DNA from: Devosia sp. XK-2
Lineage (GTDB): Bacteria > Pseudomonadota > Alphaproteobacteria > Rhizobiales > Devosiaceae
NCBI RefSeq assembly: GCF_037113415.1
Contig: NZ_CP146608.1
Coordinates: forward strand, 764,501-828,500
Reading direction: 5' to 3'
Length of the DNA: 64,000 nt
The position numbers were made by a program, and so were the translations under genes. Under the pieces are notes generated by a model. The model was not told the origin of the DNA. It worked only from the letters and a program-made list of their open reading frames with translations, and ran no database searches. Shown here in pieces: positions 27,345 to 36,733 of this stretch; the stretch's first letter is position 1, and each line of letters begins with the position of its first letter.

Positions 27345-29369
27345 ATGCCCGAACTGCTGCTCGAACTTTTTTCCGAGGAAATTCCCGCCCGCTTTCAGCG
27401 CCGTGCGGCCGAGGACCTCAAGAAAGCTGTCACCAATGCGCTGGTGGATGCGGGTCTGGTCTATGAAGGCGCCAAGGCCTTTGTGACGCCACGCCGCCTG
27501 GCACTCTCCGTTTCCGGCCTGCCGGCCCGTTCACCCGATACGCGCGAGGAAAAGAAGGGGCCCAAGGTTGGTGCCCCCCAGCCCGCCATTGATGGTTTCC
27601 TGCGTTCCGCCGGGCTGGCTTCGCTCGATCAGGCCAAGATCGAAAGCGACCCGAAAAAGGGCGAATTCTATGTCGCGGTCATCGAAAAGCCCGGCGCCGA
27701 CGCGGTGGACCTGCTTTCCGCCATTCTGCCAAAGGTCATGACCGGTTTTGGCTGGGCCAAGTCCATGCGCTGGGGCTCGGGCAGTTTCAATTGGGTGCGG
27801 CCCTTGCGCGCCATTACCGCAACCTTCGGCACCGAAAATGACGAACCCGTTGTGGTGCCCTTCGGCATTGCCGGGCTGGAAGCGGGCCAGACCACCTTCG
27901 GCCATCGTTTCCTGGCGCCCGACGCCATCCGCGTAAAGCGACTCGAGGACTACCAGATCGCGCTGGAGCGGGCCAAGGTGGTGCTGGACATCGACCGCCG
28001 CAAGGACATCATCCGCAACGACGCGGACAATCTCGCCTTCGCGCAGGGCCTTTCGGTGATCCATGACGAGGGGCTGCTTGAAGAAGTGGCTGGGCTGGTC
28101 GAGTGGCCAAATGTGATGATGGGATCGTTCGATCCCGACTTCCTCAAACTGCCAGAGGAAGTCATCATCGCTACCATCCGCGCCAACCAGAAATGCTTCT
28201 GCCTACGCGATGCGTCCGGCAAGCTGGCGCCCAATTTCATCATCACGGCCAACACCATCCCCGCCGATGGCGGTGCGGTTGTGGTGGCGGGCAATGAGCG
28301 CGTTATTCGCGCCCGTCTTTCCGACGCGGCGTTCTTCTATCAGGGCGATCTTGCCATTCCGCTTGAGCACGGCCTGCCCAAGCTCGAGGACATGGTGTTC
28401 CACGCCAAGCTGGGCAGCCAGTTCGCCATGGTCGAGCGCCTGGTGCATCTCGCCGCCCAGATCGCCCCCAAGGTGGGCGCCGATGTCGAACTGACCAAAC
28501 GCGCCGCGATGCTGGCCAAGGCCGATCTGGTCACCGGCATGGTTGGCGAATTTCCCGAACTGCAGGGGTTGATGGGGCGCTATTATGCGACCGCGCAGAA
28601 GGAACCGGCGGCAATCGCCAATGCCATCGAGATGCATTACAAGCCGCTTGGGCCCTCCGACCGCGTGCCGACCGAGCCGGTCTCCATTGCGGTGGCCCTG
28701 GCCGACAAGCTCAATGTGCTTTCCGGCTTCTGGTCGATTGACGAAAAGCCCACCGGCTCGCGCGATCCCTTTGCGCTGAGGCGCGCTGCCTTGGGTGTCA
28801 TCCGCATCATCACCGAGAATGGCCTGAAATTCCCTCTCGAGGTGGAGCCGGACCTTCTGGCCTTTTTCCACGATCGGCTGAAAGTGTCGCTGCGCGACGC
28901 CGGCGCACGCCACGATCTCGTCGATGCCGTCATCTCCGCCGACAGCAACGACATTCTCCAGATCACCCAGCGTGCCGAGGCGCTCTCGACCCTCTTGGCC
29001 ACCGACGATGGCGCCAACCTTTTGGCGGGCTATAGGCGCGCCGCCAATATCCTTGCCGCCGAGGAGAAGAAGGACGGCAGGGCCTATGCCGGCACCGTCG
29101 ACCAGGCGGCGCTGGAACTGCCCGAAGAAACGGCTCTCGCCTTTGCGGTGGATGCTGTTCACACGGCCGTGGCGGCCCATGTCGCCAAGGATGACTACAA
29201 GGGCGCCATGACCGAGCTTGCTACCTTGCGTGGTCCGGTGGACGCTTTCTTCGAGGCTGTTCTGGTCAACGACGCCGATGCGGCCGTCCGCGCCAATCGC
29301 CTCAATCTGCTGGCGCGCCTGCGCGACACCATGCATCTGGTGGCAGATTTTGGAAAGGTCGCCGGTTAG
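27345..29369 (+). CDS. glyS: glycine--tRNA ligase beta subunit
   Basis: Beta subunit of the tetrameric glycyl-tRNA synthetase, needed for tRNA binding. The 674-residue protein starts [15 protein letters not shown], the family signature, and continues with [43 protein letters not shown] and VFHAKLGSQ. An HD-like block and a C-terminal anticodon-binding-type domain follow ([18 protein letters not shown], then RLNLLARL). ATG at 27345 is the conserved start; an ATG three codons earlier is in frame. Separated from glyQ by about 4.8 kb. Confidence 0.97.
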   Translation: MPELLLELFSEEIPARFQRRAAEDLKKAVTNALVDAGLVYEGAKAFVTPRRLALSVSGLPARSPDTREEKKGPKVGAPQPAIDGFLRSAGLASLDQAKIESDPKKGEFYVAVIEKPGADAVDLLSAILPKVMTGFGWAKSMRWGSGSFNWVRPLRAITATFGTENDEPVVVPFGIAGLEAGQTTFGHRFLAPDAIRVKRLEDYQIALERAKVVLDIDRRKDIIRNDADNLAFAQGLSVIHDEGLLEEVAGLVEWPNVMMGSFDPDFLKLPEEVIIATIRANQKCFCLRDASGKLAPNFIITANTIPADGGAVVVAGNERVIRARLSDAAFFYQGDLAIPLEHGLPKLEDMVFHAKLGSQFAMVERLVHLAAQIAPKVGADVELTKRAAMLAKADLVTGMVGEFPELQGLMGRYYATAQKEPAAIANAIEMHYKPLGPSDRVPTEPVSIAVALADKLNVLSGFWSIDEKPTGSRDPFALRRAALGVIRIITENGLKFPLEVEPDLLAFFHDRLKVSLRDAGARHDLVDAVISADSNDILQITQRAEALSTLLATDDGANLLAGYRRAANILAAEEKKDGRAYAGTVDQAALELPEETALAFAVDAVHTAVAAHVAKDDYKGAMTELATLRGPVDAFFEAVLVNDADAAVRANRLNLLARLRDTMHLVADFGKVAG

Positions 29370-29376
29370 CCTGAAC

Positions 29377-29405
29377 AGCCGGGCGGCCTCGGCCCGGCTT
29401 GTCTT
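29377..29405 (+). terminator. probable terminator after glyS
   Basis: Stem AGCCGGGC (29377-29384) with GCCCGGCT (29392-29399), 7-base loop, followed by a T/C-rich stretch. It lies just after the glyS stop and 30 bp before the DUF808 start. The T tract is poor, so it may only be partly efficient. Confidence 0.5.
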
Positions 29406-29434
29406 CCTTCCAACCCTCTGGATGCAGGTTTTTC

Positions 29435-30415
29435 ATGTCGGTCGGTCTTCTTGCGCTTCTCGATGACGTGGCCGGCCTGGTCAAGGTCGCAGCCGCCTCG
29501 CTGGACGATGTCGCCGGCCAGGCGGCCAAGGCCAGCGCCAAGGCGGCAGGCGCCGTGATCGACGATGCGGCCGTGACGCCGGCCTATGTGAAGGGCTTCA
29601 CTGCCGACCGCGAATTGCCCATCATCGGCAAGATTGCCTGGGGCTCGGTGCGCAACAAGCTGCTGTTCCTGCTGCCCGCTGCCCTCGTGCTCTCGATCCT
29701 CCTGCCCTGGCTGATCACCCCGCTGCTGATGATCGGCGGTGCCTATCTGTGCTACGAGGGCGCCGAGAAGGTCTTCCACCTGTTCGCGCCGCACCAGGCC
29801 GAACAGCACGAGGCCTCGATCGAGCATACCGCGCTGGCGGCGACCTCTTTGGAAGATCGCAAAGTGGCCGGCGCCATCAAGACCGATTTCATCCTCTCCG
29901 CCGAGATCATGACCATCATCCTCGCCGCTGTCGAGGTCCCCGATTTCTGGACGCGCGCCGCCGTGCTCGCCCTGGCCGGGGTCGGCATTACCATCCTCGT
30001 CTATGGCGCGGTGGCGCTGATCATCAAGGCTGACGATTTCGGGCTGTGGCTGGCCCGCGTGGCGCGCACCGGCTTTGGCCGTGCTCTTGGCCGGAGCATT
30101 GTGGTGGCCATGCCGGTTTTCATGCACGCTCTCGGCCTGATCGGCACCGCCGCCATGACTTGGGTCGGCGGCAGCATTATTGCCCATGGCCTTTATGAAT
30201 TTGGCATCGCCGGCCCCGAACATGTCATCGAAGCTGCGGCCCACTGGGCCGAAGGCGCTTTTCCCGCCATCGCGTCCATCGCCGGCTGGGTGGCCACTGC
30301 GCTGGCCGATTTCATCATCGGCCTGGCCCTTGGTGCGGTGCTGATCCCAGTTGTCGGCTACGCTATCAGCCCGCTCTGGCGTGTGGTGAAGGGGCTGGTG
30401 CCCAGGCGGGCTTAG
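29435..30415 (+). CDS. DUF808 (YedI-like) inner-membrane protein
   Basis: A 326-residue integral membrane protein matching DUF808. N-terminal SVGLLALLDDVAGLVKVAAASLDDVAGQ (in parts) and the DDAAVTPAYVKGF block at about 44-56 are the family signature. Then come membrane helices at roughly 80-110, 155-200, 215-245 and 285-310. Function unknown; a transporter-like role is suspected for the family. The ATG at 29435 is the family start; the frame opens 12 codons earlier without support. Its stop codon overlaps that of the convergent nucleotidyltransferase gene by 4 bp. Confidence 0.9.
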   Translation: MSVGLLALLDDVAGLVKVAAASLDDVAGQAAKASAKAAGAVIDDAAVTPAYVKGFTADRELPIIGKIAWGSVRNKLLFLLPAALVLSILLPWLITPLLMIGGAYLCYEGAEKVFHLFAPHQAEQHEASIEHTALAATSLEDRKVAGAIKTDFILSAEIMTIILAAVEVPDFWTRAAVLALAGVGITILVYGAVALIIKADDFGLWLARVARTGFGRALGRSIVVAMPVFMHALGLIGTAAMTWVGGSIIAHGLYEFGIAGPEHVIEAAAHWAEGAFPAIASIAGWVATALADFIIGLALGAVLIPVVGYAISPLWRVVKGLVPRRA

Positions 30416-31494
30416 AAATTGAACTCCTTGGGATCATGCCCCAGAGTTCTGACGCCCTCAGCCAGTTTCGTTTTTATTTCTGCAGTATCAGGCACGGATG
30501 CCAGCCCTTGCGCGACGGCATTCCGCCAGGATTGTCCTCGGTGCCACGCCTCCATGAAAGCATCGGCGAGGGGGAGGGTTTGATTGGTGGCAATCATGGC
30601 CTGCATGAGCAGGCCGGCTTGTCGCAGGTCCTTTTGGCGTTTGTCGCGACCGTTTGCATCTTGCAGCCTTTTCGTAGCGACGATGAGCTTATGGACGGCG
30701 AAGCGTTCGGGCGCAGGGACGAGAACCGGGACACCGGCGCCATGCAACAAAACAGCCCGAACCGGTTCGTAAATCAGGAAATCAAGGAAACGAAGCGGCT
30801 CCGCCGCAATGTTGCCAAGAGCAGGCATGGGGGCGGCCCGTCCGTTATGGTCCTCGCTTCCCGTGTTGGGGGTAAGGAATTCGACCTTGTAGCCGTCTCG
30901 CGATGCCAATTGGGTAGGGGCCTCGTGGGGTCCCAGACGCGGCACCGCCCGAAAGGTGGGATCGATTCCCCGCAGGACCTCAAGAATATCGGGCATGCTA
31001 TCTCCGACGGCGACGGAGATAGAGTGAAATTGCGCAAAATCGGCATCGCCGGTTTGCAATGCCGCCCCCGGAAACCTGACCCCCAACCCTGCCGCATAGC
31101 ATTGAAAAGCTACCGTGCCGACCAGAACGCCTCGTAGACGGAAAAAGCCCGCATTGGCCATGGCTTCAACGACCGCGCCGACTTTGGGCGGCGGGGCTGG
31201 CAGGTAGGCGTCGCGAATCAGGGTGGAGACCAGTTTTCGCCGGGCGCGGAAATCGGCTTTGAGATTTTTGAAGTTTTCCACGCGCTTGCTGATTTCAGGA
31301 TCGGCCGTTGGACCGACATAGCGGCGTATTTTTTTTCCGTCCTTGGCGGTATCAAAATACCAATAGGTCCGCTCATTGGCGGTCACGCGAACGAATCTGC
31401 CACTCATCGAGAAATCGCTCTCGAACGCAGCATCGAGGCTCCGTTGAGACAGTTCGGAGTAGAGAACAGCGTAGGCCGGATCCAGAAGCTTCAT
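30412..31494 (-). CDS. GSU2403-type nucleotidyltransferase-fold protein
   Basis: A 360-residue protein I assign to the GSU2403 / NTP_transf_8 family of predicted nucleotidyltransferases. Residues 34-62 form a small domain with RTYWYFDTAKDGKKIRRYVGP. The nucleotidyltransferase core has VLVGTVAFQCYA (G126, T127) and, 22 residues later, the metal-binding D150-x-D152 in QTGDADF. A later KVEFLTPN supplies a third acidic residue. A helical C-terminal part contains AVHKLIVATKR and DKRQKDLRQA. It stands alone, with no HEPN or AbiEi-type partner. Two tandem palindromes lie immediately upstream, and its base composition is less GC-rich than its neighbours. It splits DUF808 and rnhA, suggesting insertion. 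Substrate unknown. Confidence 0.8.
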   Translation of the reverse strand: MKLLDPAYAVLYSELSQRSLDAAFESDFSMSGRFVRVTANERTYWYFDTAKDGKKIRRYVGPTADPEISKRVENFKNLKADFRARRKLVSTLIRDAYLPAPPPKVGAVVEAMANAGFFRLRGVLVGTVAFQCYAAGLGVRFPGAALQTGDADFAQFHSISVAVGDSMPDILEVLRGIDPTFRAVPRLGPHEAPTQLASRDGYKVEFLTPNTGSEDHNGRAAPMPALGNIAAEPLRFLDFLIYEPVRAVLLHGAGVPVLVPAPERFAVHKLIVATKRLQDANGRDKRQKDLRQAGLLMQAMIATNQTLPLADAFMEAWHRGQSWRNAVAQGLASVPDTAEIKTKLAEGVRTLGHDPKEFNF

Positions 31495-31500
31495 GCTGTC

Positions 31501-31565
31501 TTGTTACCACTTTTGTGAAGGTGGTAACAAGTCACTTGTTACCATTCTTGCGAAAATGGTAACAA
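31501..31565. repeat. two tandem palindromes upstream of the nucleotidyltransferase
   Basis: Unit 1: TTGTTACCAC (31501-31510), 10-base spacer, GTGGTAACAA (31521-31530). Unit 2: TTGTTACCAT (31536-31545), 10-base spacer, ATGGTAACAA (31556-31565). Each has perfect 10-bp arms, with the inner one or two bases compensated between units (C:G versus T:A), and units are 35 bp apart. They fill nearly the whole 75-bp gap between rnhA and the nucleotidyltransferase start. Operators bound by a dimeric regulator, or structured RNA in the leader, are the main options. Confidence 0.85.
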
Positions 31566-31569
31566 GAGC

Positions 31570-32040
31570 TCAGAACGGCGGTGCAAAGCCCTCGGCCTTT
31601 TTGCGTTTGAACGGCGCCATGCCTTCGCGGGCAAGCTCGTCGGCGCGCTCGTTGAGCTCGTCGCCGGCATGGCCCTTTACCCAGTGCCATGAAATGTCAT
31701 GGCGCTTGGTGGCCTCGTCCAGGGCCTGCCACAGCTCGACATTTTTCACCGGTTTTTTGTCGGCTGTGCGCCAGCCATTGCGCTTCCAGCCATGCATCCA
31801 GCTCTGCACGCCGTTTTTCACATATTGGCTGTCGGTATGGAGCTCCACACTGCAGGGGCGGGTGAGGGCATTAAGGGCCTCGATGGCGGCGGTCAGCTCC
31901 ATCTTGTTATTGGTCGTCAGCGCCTCGCCACCCTTCAATTCCTTGCGGTGCGGCCCAAACTGCAGAATGGCGCCCCAGCCGCCAGGGCCGGGATTGCCCG
32001 AACAGGCACCATCGGTGTGAATGATGACGCCATCAGCCAT
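31570..32040 (-). CDS. rnhA: ribonuclease HI
   Basis: Endonuclease degrading RNA in RNA:DNA hybrids. The 156-residue protein has the type 1 set: [17 protein letters not shown] (D in [10 protein letters not shown]), [10 protein letters not shown] (E), HTDSQYV (D) and the C-terminal HVKGHAG-like [18 protein letters not shown] (H and D). Length is normal. ATG at 32040; the frame is open far upstream but that part is antisense to nothing real and overlaps the GNAT gene. It overlaps the GNAT gene by 8 bp, third in the ispH-GNAT-rnhA operon. Confidence 0.96.
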   Translation of the reverse strand: MADGVIIHTDGACSGNPGPGGWGAILQFGPHRKELKGGEALTTNNKMELTAAIEALNALTRPCSVELHTDSQYVKNGVQSWMHGWKRNGWRTADKKPVKNVELWQALDEATKRHDISWHWVKGHAGDELNERADELAREGMAPFKRKKAEGFAPPF

Positions 32041-32557
32041 GGACTGGCCGCCGGTAGATATGGAACTGGCAGGTAAGCCCGCCCGGCTCGGTTTCGACAT
32101 GCGTTTCTTCCATGCCGATCTTCTTGAGGATGGCGAGGGACGGGGCGTTTCTTGTGTCGGCGAAGCCGATGAAATGGGGGGCGTCGGTTTCCCGGAAAAT
32201 CCAGTCCCGCAAGCCTGCCGCCGCTTCCATCGCATACCCCGCCCCGTGAAAGTCCTCGAACAGGGCGTAGCCTATCTCGGGTTCGCCCGTGCGGGGATAA
32301 ATGCCAAAGCCGGCCCGGCCGATAAATTTTCCGTCGCTTTTCCGGGTGAGACGCAGTTTGCCCAATTGCCGGGTGTCGAACAGGTCAATCCAGCCCTTGA
32401 GGGCGGATTCGGCCTGCTCCCGCGTCCAGGGCGCGCCGCTTGCTGTCAGATAGCGAGAGACATTGGGATTGCCATGCAGCGCCACCAGATCATCGAGCTG
32501 ATCCATCCGCCAGCCGGACAGCACCAGCCGCTCGGTCTCGAAAAGGTCAAGGCTCAT
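32033..32557 (-). CDS. GNAT family N-acetyltransferase (RimJ/RimL-like)
   Basis: A 174-residue acetyl-CoA-dependent acetyltransferase of the Acetyltransf_3 (RimJ/RimL) type. It begins with the family [18 protein letters not shown]. The [23 protein letters not shown] stretch (here in parts; residues about 92-114) contains the pyrophosphate-binding loop in degenerate form. [13 protein letters not shown] is the usual C-terminal block. Start overlaps the ispH stop by 4 bp, and the end overlaps rnhA by 8 bp, so translation is coupled. In many alphaproteobacteria this slot between ispH and rnhA holds thrB; here it is a GNAT gene. Substrate unknown. Confidence 0.9.
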   Translation of the reverse strand: MSLDLFETERLVLSGWRMDQLDDLVALHGNPNVSRYLTASGAPWTREQAESALKGWIDLFDTRQLGKLRLTRKSDGKFIGRAGFGIYPRTGEPEIGYALFEDFHGAGYAMEAAAGLRDWIFRETDAPHFIGFADTRNAPSLAILKKIGMEETHVETEPGGLTCQFHIYRRPVHG

Positions 32558-33525
32558 CGGCCCGAGGCCGCTTCGAGATTGCGCAGGATGCGCGGAATGT
32601 TAAAGGCGATATTCTCCTCGGCGGTGGTCCTGGTCTCGACCCGGACGTCATAGCGCTCGGCAAAGGCGTCGATCACTTCTTCCACCAGGCTTTCGGGGGC
32701 CGAGGCACCGGCGCTGATGCCCAGCGAGGTAAGATCGCCATAAATCGACCAGTCGATCTCACTGGCGCGATCCACAAGCGTGGCGATCCTGCACCCATTG
32801 CGCAGCGCCACTTCGACCAGGCGCTGCGAATTGGACGAATGCGGAGAACCCACCACAATCATGGCATCGACCAAGGGCGCCACCGCCTTGATCGCCTCCT
32901 GCCGATTGGTGGTGGCGTAGCAGATGTCTTCCTTATGCGGCCCGTTGATCGCCGGGAAGCGCGCCTTGAGCGCGGCCACGATTTCGCGCGTATCGTCGAC
33001 CGAAAGGGTGGTCTGGGTGACGAAGGCCAGGGTTTCGGGATCTTTCGGGGTGAAGCGATTGGCGTCCTCGACCGTTTCGATCAGCGTAACGGCGCCGGCC
33101 GGAAGCTGCCCCATGGTCCCGATGACTTCGGGGTGACCGGCATGACCGATCAAGACGATCTCATGCCCTTCCTCGAAATGGCGCGAGGCCTCCACATGTA
33201 CCTTGCTCACCAGTGGGCAGGTGGCATCGAGGAAGAACATATTGCGCGCCTTGGCATCGGCCGGCACGCTTTTGGGCACGCCGTGGGCGGAAAACACCAC
33301 TGGGGCCTCGGTCTCCGGAATTTCGTCCAGTTCCTCGACGAACACCGCGCCCTTGGCCTTGAGACCTTCCACCACATATTTGTTGTGGACGATGGCGTGA
33401 CGCACATAGACCGGCGCGCCGTATTTTTCGAGCGCCAGCTCCACAATCTGGATTGCGCGGTCCACGCCGGCGCAGAATCCACGTGGGGCGCAGAGCAGAA
33501 TGTCGAGATGCGGCCTTTTTTCCAT
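32554..33525 (-). CDS. ispH: 4-hydroxy-3-methylbut-2-enyl diphosphate reductase
   Basis: Last enzyme of the MEP isoprenoid pathway, an iron-sulfur reductase making IPP and DMAPP. The 323-residue protein has the three cluster cysteines C12 ([13 protein letters not shown]), C103 ([11 protein letters not shown]) and C202 ([13 protein letters not shown]), plus substrate histidines in [11 protein letters not shown] and FSAHGVP. The catalytic Glu region and SNSQRLVE block are present. First gene of a tight operon with the GNAT and rnhA genes. Divergent from the PPDK-like gene by 104 bp. Confidence 0.97.
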   Translation of the reverse strand: MEKRPHLDILLCAPRGFCAGVDRAIQIVELALEKYGAPVYVRHAIVHNKYVVEGLKAKGAVFVEELDEIPETEAPVVFSAHGVPKSVPADAKARNMFFLDATCPLVSKVHVEASRHFEEGHEIVLIGHAGHPEVIGTMGQLPAGAVTLIETVEDANRFTPKDPETLAFVTQTTLSVDDTREIVAALKARFPAINGPHKEDICYATTNRQEAIKAVAPLVDAMIVVGSPHSSNSQRLVEVALRNGCRIATLVDRASEIDWSIYGDLTSLGISAGASAPESLVEEVIDAFAERYDVRVETRTTAEENIAFNIPRILRNLEAASGR

Positions 33526-33629
33526 GCCAGATCAGATGCTTTCCTCGCCTCGACAAGTCAAGTGCTGTTGCAGCCGGGGCAGGGCATAGGCAATATGCAT
33601 CTCAAGAGTGTGACCAGGGCGGTTTCCAG

Positions 33630-35918
33630 GTGAGTTTGGCGCAGGAAATGTTTGCGATTGCCCCGGCAACGGGGAAGGCGAACCTGAGCGCTGGACAGCT
33701 CAAGCTGCTCACCGGCAAGTCCCGCTGGATTTTCCGGGTCTGCGAGGCGGGCTTCCCCACCGTTCCCACCATCGCCATTACCAGGGCCGCCTGGGAGGAG
33801 TTGCAGGCCGAGCGCACGCGACGCGACACCCGCCTGCGTACCCATTGGGTTGCCTGCCTCTACAAGCTGGTGACGGGGGACGGACCCAAGCCGCAATTGG
33901 TGGTGCGCACTTCGGCCTCCTCGCACAATAGCGGATTGGCGCCTGCCCGCCTGGGCATTGCCGCGCCAGCCGCACCCGAGGATTCGGTCGATCCGTCCCG
34001 GCCTTTGGCCAAGGCCATCAAGCAGGCCTTCGAGAGCTACGGCTTTTTTGGGCGTGGCTGGACGGCACCGCGCCAGGAGGATGACCGCGCCCGCCAGATC
34101 GTCCTGGTGCAGGCCGTCGCTGAAGGCGAAATCGAGCAATTTCTCACTCGCAATGCCGCAACCGGCGCCATGGGGCCGGCGCCACTCAATGGCGGTCCGC
34201 TGCCGCGCCTGCCGGCCGACGTCGACGCATTGGTCGAATTGCTTGACGCCAAGGCGGGTCGGCACATGGCCTGCCTTGTGGCTATTAATCGCGGCAAGGT
34301 GACCTTTCTCTCCGCAAGGCCGGTGCAGGCCAGCGCCGGCGCTGAGCTCGAAGCGGCTGTGGATCGTGTCGAACGCAAGGTCTGGACACCGCAGGGTGCA
34401 GTCTCCCGGGTCGATGCGGGCCGGCTTGCCCAGATGCTGCATCCGCGTCTCAAGTCGCCCGAAGAGGTAACCCCTATCGCCATGGGTCTGGGCGTCTCGC
34501 CTGGCGCGGCCAGCGGCATCATCACCTTCAACCCGGACGATGCGGCACGGCTGCGGGCGCGGGGCAAACATTGCATTCTCGTGGTCAACGAGACCGGCCC
34601 CGCCGATATTGAGGGCATGAAGGCGGCAACGGGCATTCTGACCGCGCGCGGGGGCATGTCGAGCCATGCCGGCGTCATCGCGCGCATTACCGGCAAGCCC
34701 TGCGTTGCCGGCGTGCGCAGCCTCAGCGTTGACACGCTCGAAATGGTCTGCCGCATTGGCGACCGGGAATTTCACGCCGGTGATCGCCTCACCATTGATG
34801 GCACCGATGGCGCCGTTTATCTCGGCAATCTGCCGCTGGCTCAGCCGCAGATCGGCGGCGCTATCGGCACACTTCTGGGCTGGTCCGATGCCAGCCGCAA
34901 GATCGCCGTGCGCACCAATGTGGAAACCGTGGAGTCCGCGCAAACGGCCTTGAGCTTCGGGGCTGAGGGTATCGGGTTGGCGCGCTCCGAGCACATGTTC
35001 TTTTCGCCCGAACGCATGGTGGCCCTGCGCCGCATGATCCTGTCCGAGGATGAAGACGCGCGTTCGCGCGCCATTGCGGGCCTCGTGGATTACCAGACCG
35101 GGGATTATTCGGCGCTGTTCTCGGCCATGAAGGGCCTGCCGGTGACGGTGCGCCTGTTCGATCCGCCTTTGCACGAATTCCTGCCGCGCACGGATGAGGA
35201 AATCGAGGAGACGGCGGCCTCGCTCGGCGTCGCCGTCCGCGCCCTGCGCCTACGGCTGGAGCGGATCGCTGAAATCAACCCCATGCTGGGTCACCGTGGC
35301 GTGCGGCTCGCCATAACCTATCCCGAAATCCTGCAAATGCAGATGCAGGCAGTTCTTGCCGGCGCGCGTGCTGCCAGCGAGGCGCAGGCAGAACCCGTGG
35401 TCATCGAAGTCATGGTGCCTTTCGTATCCACTGCCACCGAGGTTTCATGGGTGCGGGAGCGTGTGTTCACCATGCTGGACAATTCCGGCCTGACCCGTTC
35501 GGACCGCGTACGTTTCTCGTTCGGTACCATGATCGAATTGCCGCGTGCCTGTTTGCGCGCGGGCGATATCGCCTCCATGGTGGACTTCATTTCCTTCGGT
35601 ACCAACGATCTGACCCAGACGACCTTTGGTATTTCGCGCGATGATGCGCCCGCCTTTCTGGCAGCCTATCAGCGCAAGGGCGTCTATGAGCGCGATCCTT
35701 TCGTCACCATCGACGAAAAGGGTGTCGGCGAGATGATAGAGATTGCCATTGCCCGGGGCAGGGCCGCCAATCCGCGTCTGAAGGTGGGCATTTGCGGCGA
35801 ACATGCGGGCGATCCGGTATCGCTGCAATTCTTTGCCGGGCTCGGTGTCGACTATGTCAGTTGCTCACCCTATCGTGTACCCGTGGCTCGGCTGACCTTG
35901 GCCCAGACTTCGGCTTAA
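33630..35918 (+). CDS. PEP-utilising enzyme, PPDK-like with a shortened ATP-binding domain
   Basis: A 762-residue relative of pyruvate phosphate dikinase. The phosphohistidine domain has the signature LTARGGMSSHAGVIAR with His at 346. The C-terminal PEP/pyruvate barrel has GIGLARSEHMFF, GHRGVRL, FGTNDLTQTTFG and the catalytic Cys745 in VSCSPYRVP. The N-terminal ATP-grasp part is much shorter than in true PPDK (about 875-890 residues overall): KLLTGKSRW replaces the usual KLLGGKGANL, and the nucleotide-binding segments are partly missing. It may therefore bind PEP or pyruvate but not use ATP/Pi normally. GTG 33630 is preferred, with AGGGCGG before it. Monocistronic, divergent from ispH. Confidence 0.82.
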   Translation: MSLAQEMFAIAPATGKANLSAGQLKLLTGKSRWIFRVCEAGFPTVPTIAITRAAWEELQAERTRRDTRLRTHWVACLYKLVTGDGPKPQLVVRTSASSHNSGLAPARLGIAAPAAPEDSVDPSRPLAKAIKQAFESYGFFGRGWTAPRQEDDRARQIVLVQAVAEGEIEQFLTRNAATGAMGPAPLNGGPLPRLPADVDALVELLDAKAGRHMACLVAINRGKVTFLSARPVQASAGAELEAAVDRVERKVWTPQGAVSRVDAGRLAQMLHPRLKSPEEVTPIAMGLGVSPGAASGIITFNPDDAARLRARGKHCILVVNETGPADIEGMKAATGILTARGGMSSHAGVIARITGKPCVAGVRSLSVDTLEMVCRIGDREFHAGDRLTIDGTDGAVYLGNLPLAQPQIGGAIGTLLGWSDASRKIAVRTNVETVESAQTALSFGAEGIGLARSEHMFFSPERMVALRRMILSEDEDARSRAIAGLVDYQTGDYSALFSAMKGLPVTVRLFDPPLHEFLPRTDEEIEETAASLGVAVRALRLRLERIAEINPMLGHRGVRLAITYPEILQMQMQAVLAGARAASEAQAEPVVIEVMVPFVSTATEVSWVRERVFTMLDNSGLTRSDRVRFSFGTMIELPRACLRAGDIASMVDFISFGTNDLTQTTFGISRDDAPAFLAAYQRKGVYERDPFVTIDEKGVGEMIEIAIARGRAANPRLKVGICGEHAGDPVSLQFFAGLGVDYVSCSPYRVPVARLTLAQTSA

Positions 35919-35999
35919 ATAGCTGCGGTTGCATACCTATATGCGATAGTAACAGAGAGCCGGCCGGGACGTGCCGGGAAAGACGGGAAGGGCCCTGCA

Positions 36000-36554
36000 T
36001 TGGTCAGAAGTTCAGCACTTGTCCTGGCGCTGCCGCTCGTTTTGGGGCTCGCTCTGCCGGCCTCGGCCCAGTCCGGCGCGCAGTGCGCCGCCTTGGCCGA
36101 TGATGTCGAGCGCCTGGCCTGCTACGACAATGTGTTCAGAGCCGATAACCCAACCGAGGGCAAAGACGCCGTAACACTGCTGTCGGAACAATTGATCCCA
36201 GCCCACCCCAGCGGACGCCAGCCGGCCACCATCACCGTGTTCTGTGAGGCGGCTGAGCTCAAGGTCGCCTTTGGCTTTGCCGGCAACACCATGTCGGCGC
36301 TGGGCCGCGATACCGGCATCACGCTGCAATACGATCTTACTCGCCGCAGCAGCACTCTGCCGGTCAATTCCGAAAATACTGCCGTGCTCATCGACAATAC
36401 GCGCGACGCCCTCGCCTTTATCGATAACCTGGCTGGTGTCACCAATCTTACCGTCCGTGTGACGCCTGCCAGCACCCGCACGCTCTCGGTGCGGTTCCGC
36501 GTCGATGCCTTTGCCCAGGAAGTCGCGCCGGTTATTGCCGCCTGCGGGCAATAG
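36000..36554 (+). CDS. periplasmic VasI/TagO-like protein
   Basis: A 184-residue exported protein: signal peptide cleaved after ASA (near residue 23), then a mature part starting with a C-x-ALADDVERLACYD block. This ACYD motif, the later TITVFCEAAELKVAF, the NTAVLIDNTRDALAF segment and the terminal VIAACGQ follow the pattern of type VI secretion-associated VasI/TagO proteins. There are no type VI genes in the window, so this is an orphan with an envelope role, perhaps in peptidoglycan or osmotic stress. TTG start at 36000, with GGAAGG upstream. Assignment by motif memory; moderately sure. Confidence 0.65.
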   Translation: MVRSSALVLALPLVLGLALPASAQSGAQCAALADDVERLACYDNVFRADNPTEGKDAVTLLSEQLIPAHPSGRQPATITVFCEAAELKVAFGFAGNTMSALGRDTGITLQYDLTRRSSTLPVNSENTAVLIDNTRDALAFIDNLAGVTNLTVRVTPASTRTLSVRFRVDAFAQEVAPVIAACGQ

Positions 36555-36733
36555 CGTCACCAGGCAACACTTTGCCGCACCCCGCGCCTTGACGGCGCCA
36601 TAAACGCGCCTTCTGCGCGCCCCGAACCCCATTTACCCAGCGCTAACCTTAATAACCGATCATCACAACTGTCGGCATTTGAGCGTCACATTTGCCGCGC
36701 TTGAGTTGTGTTGCGTAGCGTTGAGTAAAGTTT

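Noticed and set aside
31308-31562. A small plus-strand frame across the tandem palindromes
   Set aside because: It is antisense to the nucleotidyltransferase start, and its repeated end simply reflects the palindromes.
31501-31565. The two tandem palindromes as a mini CRISPR array
   Set aside because: Only two units, each itself palindromic with a 10-base centre and 5 bp between them; no spacer of normal length and no cas genes.
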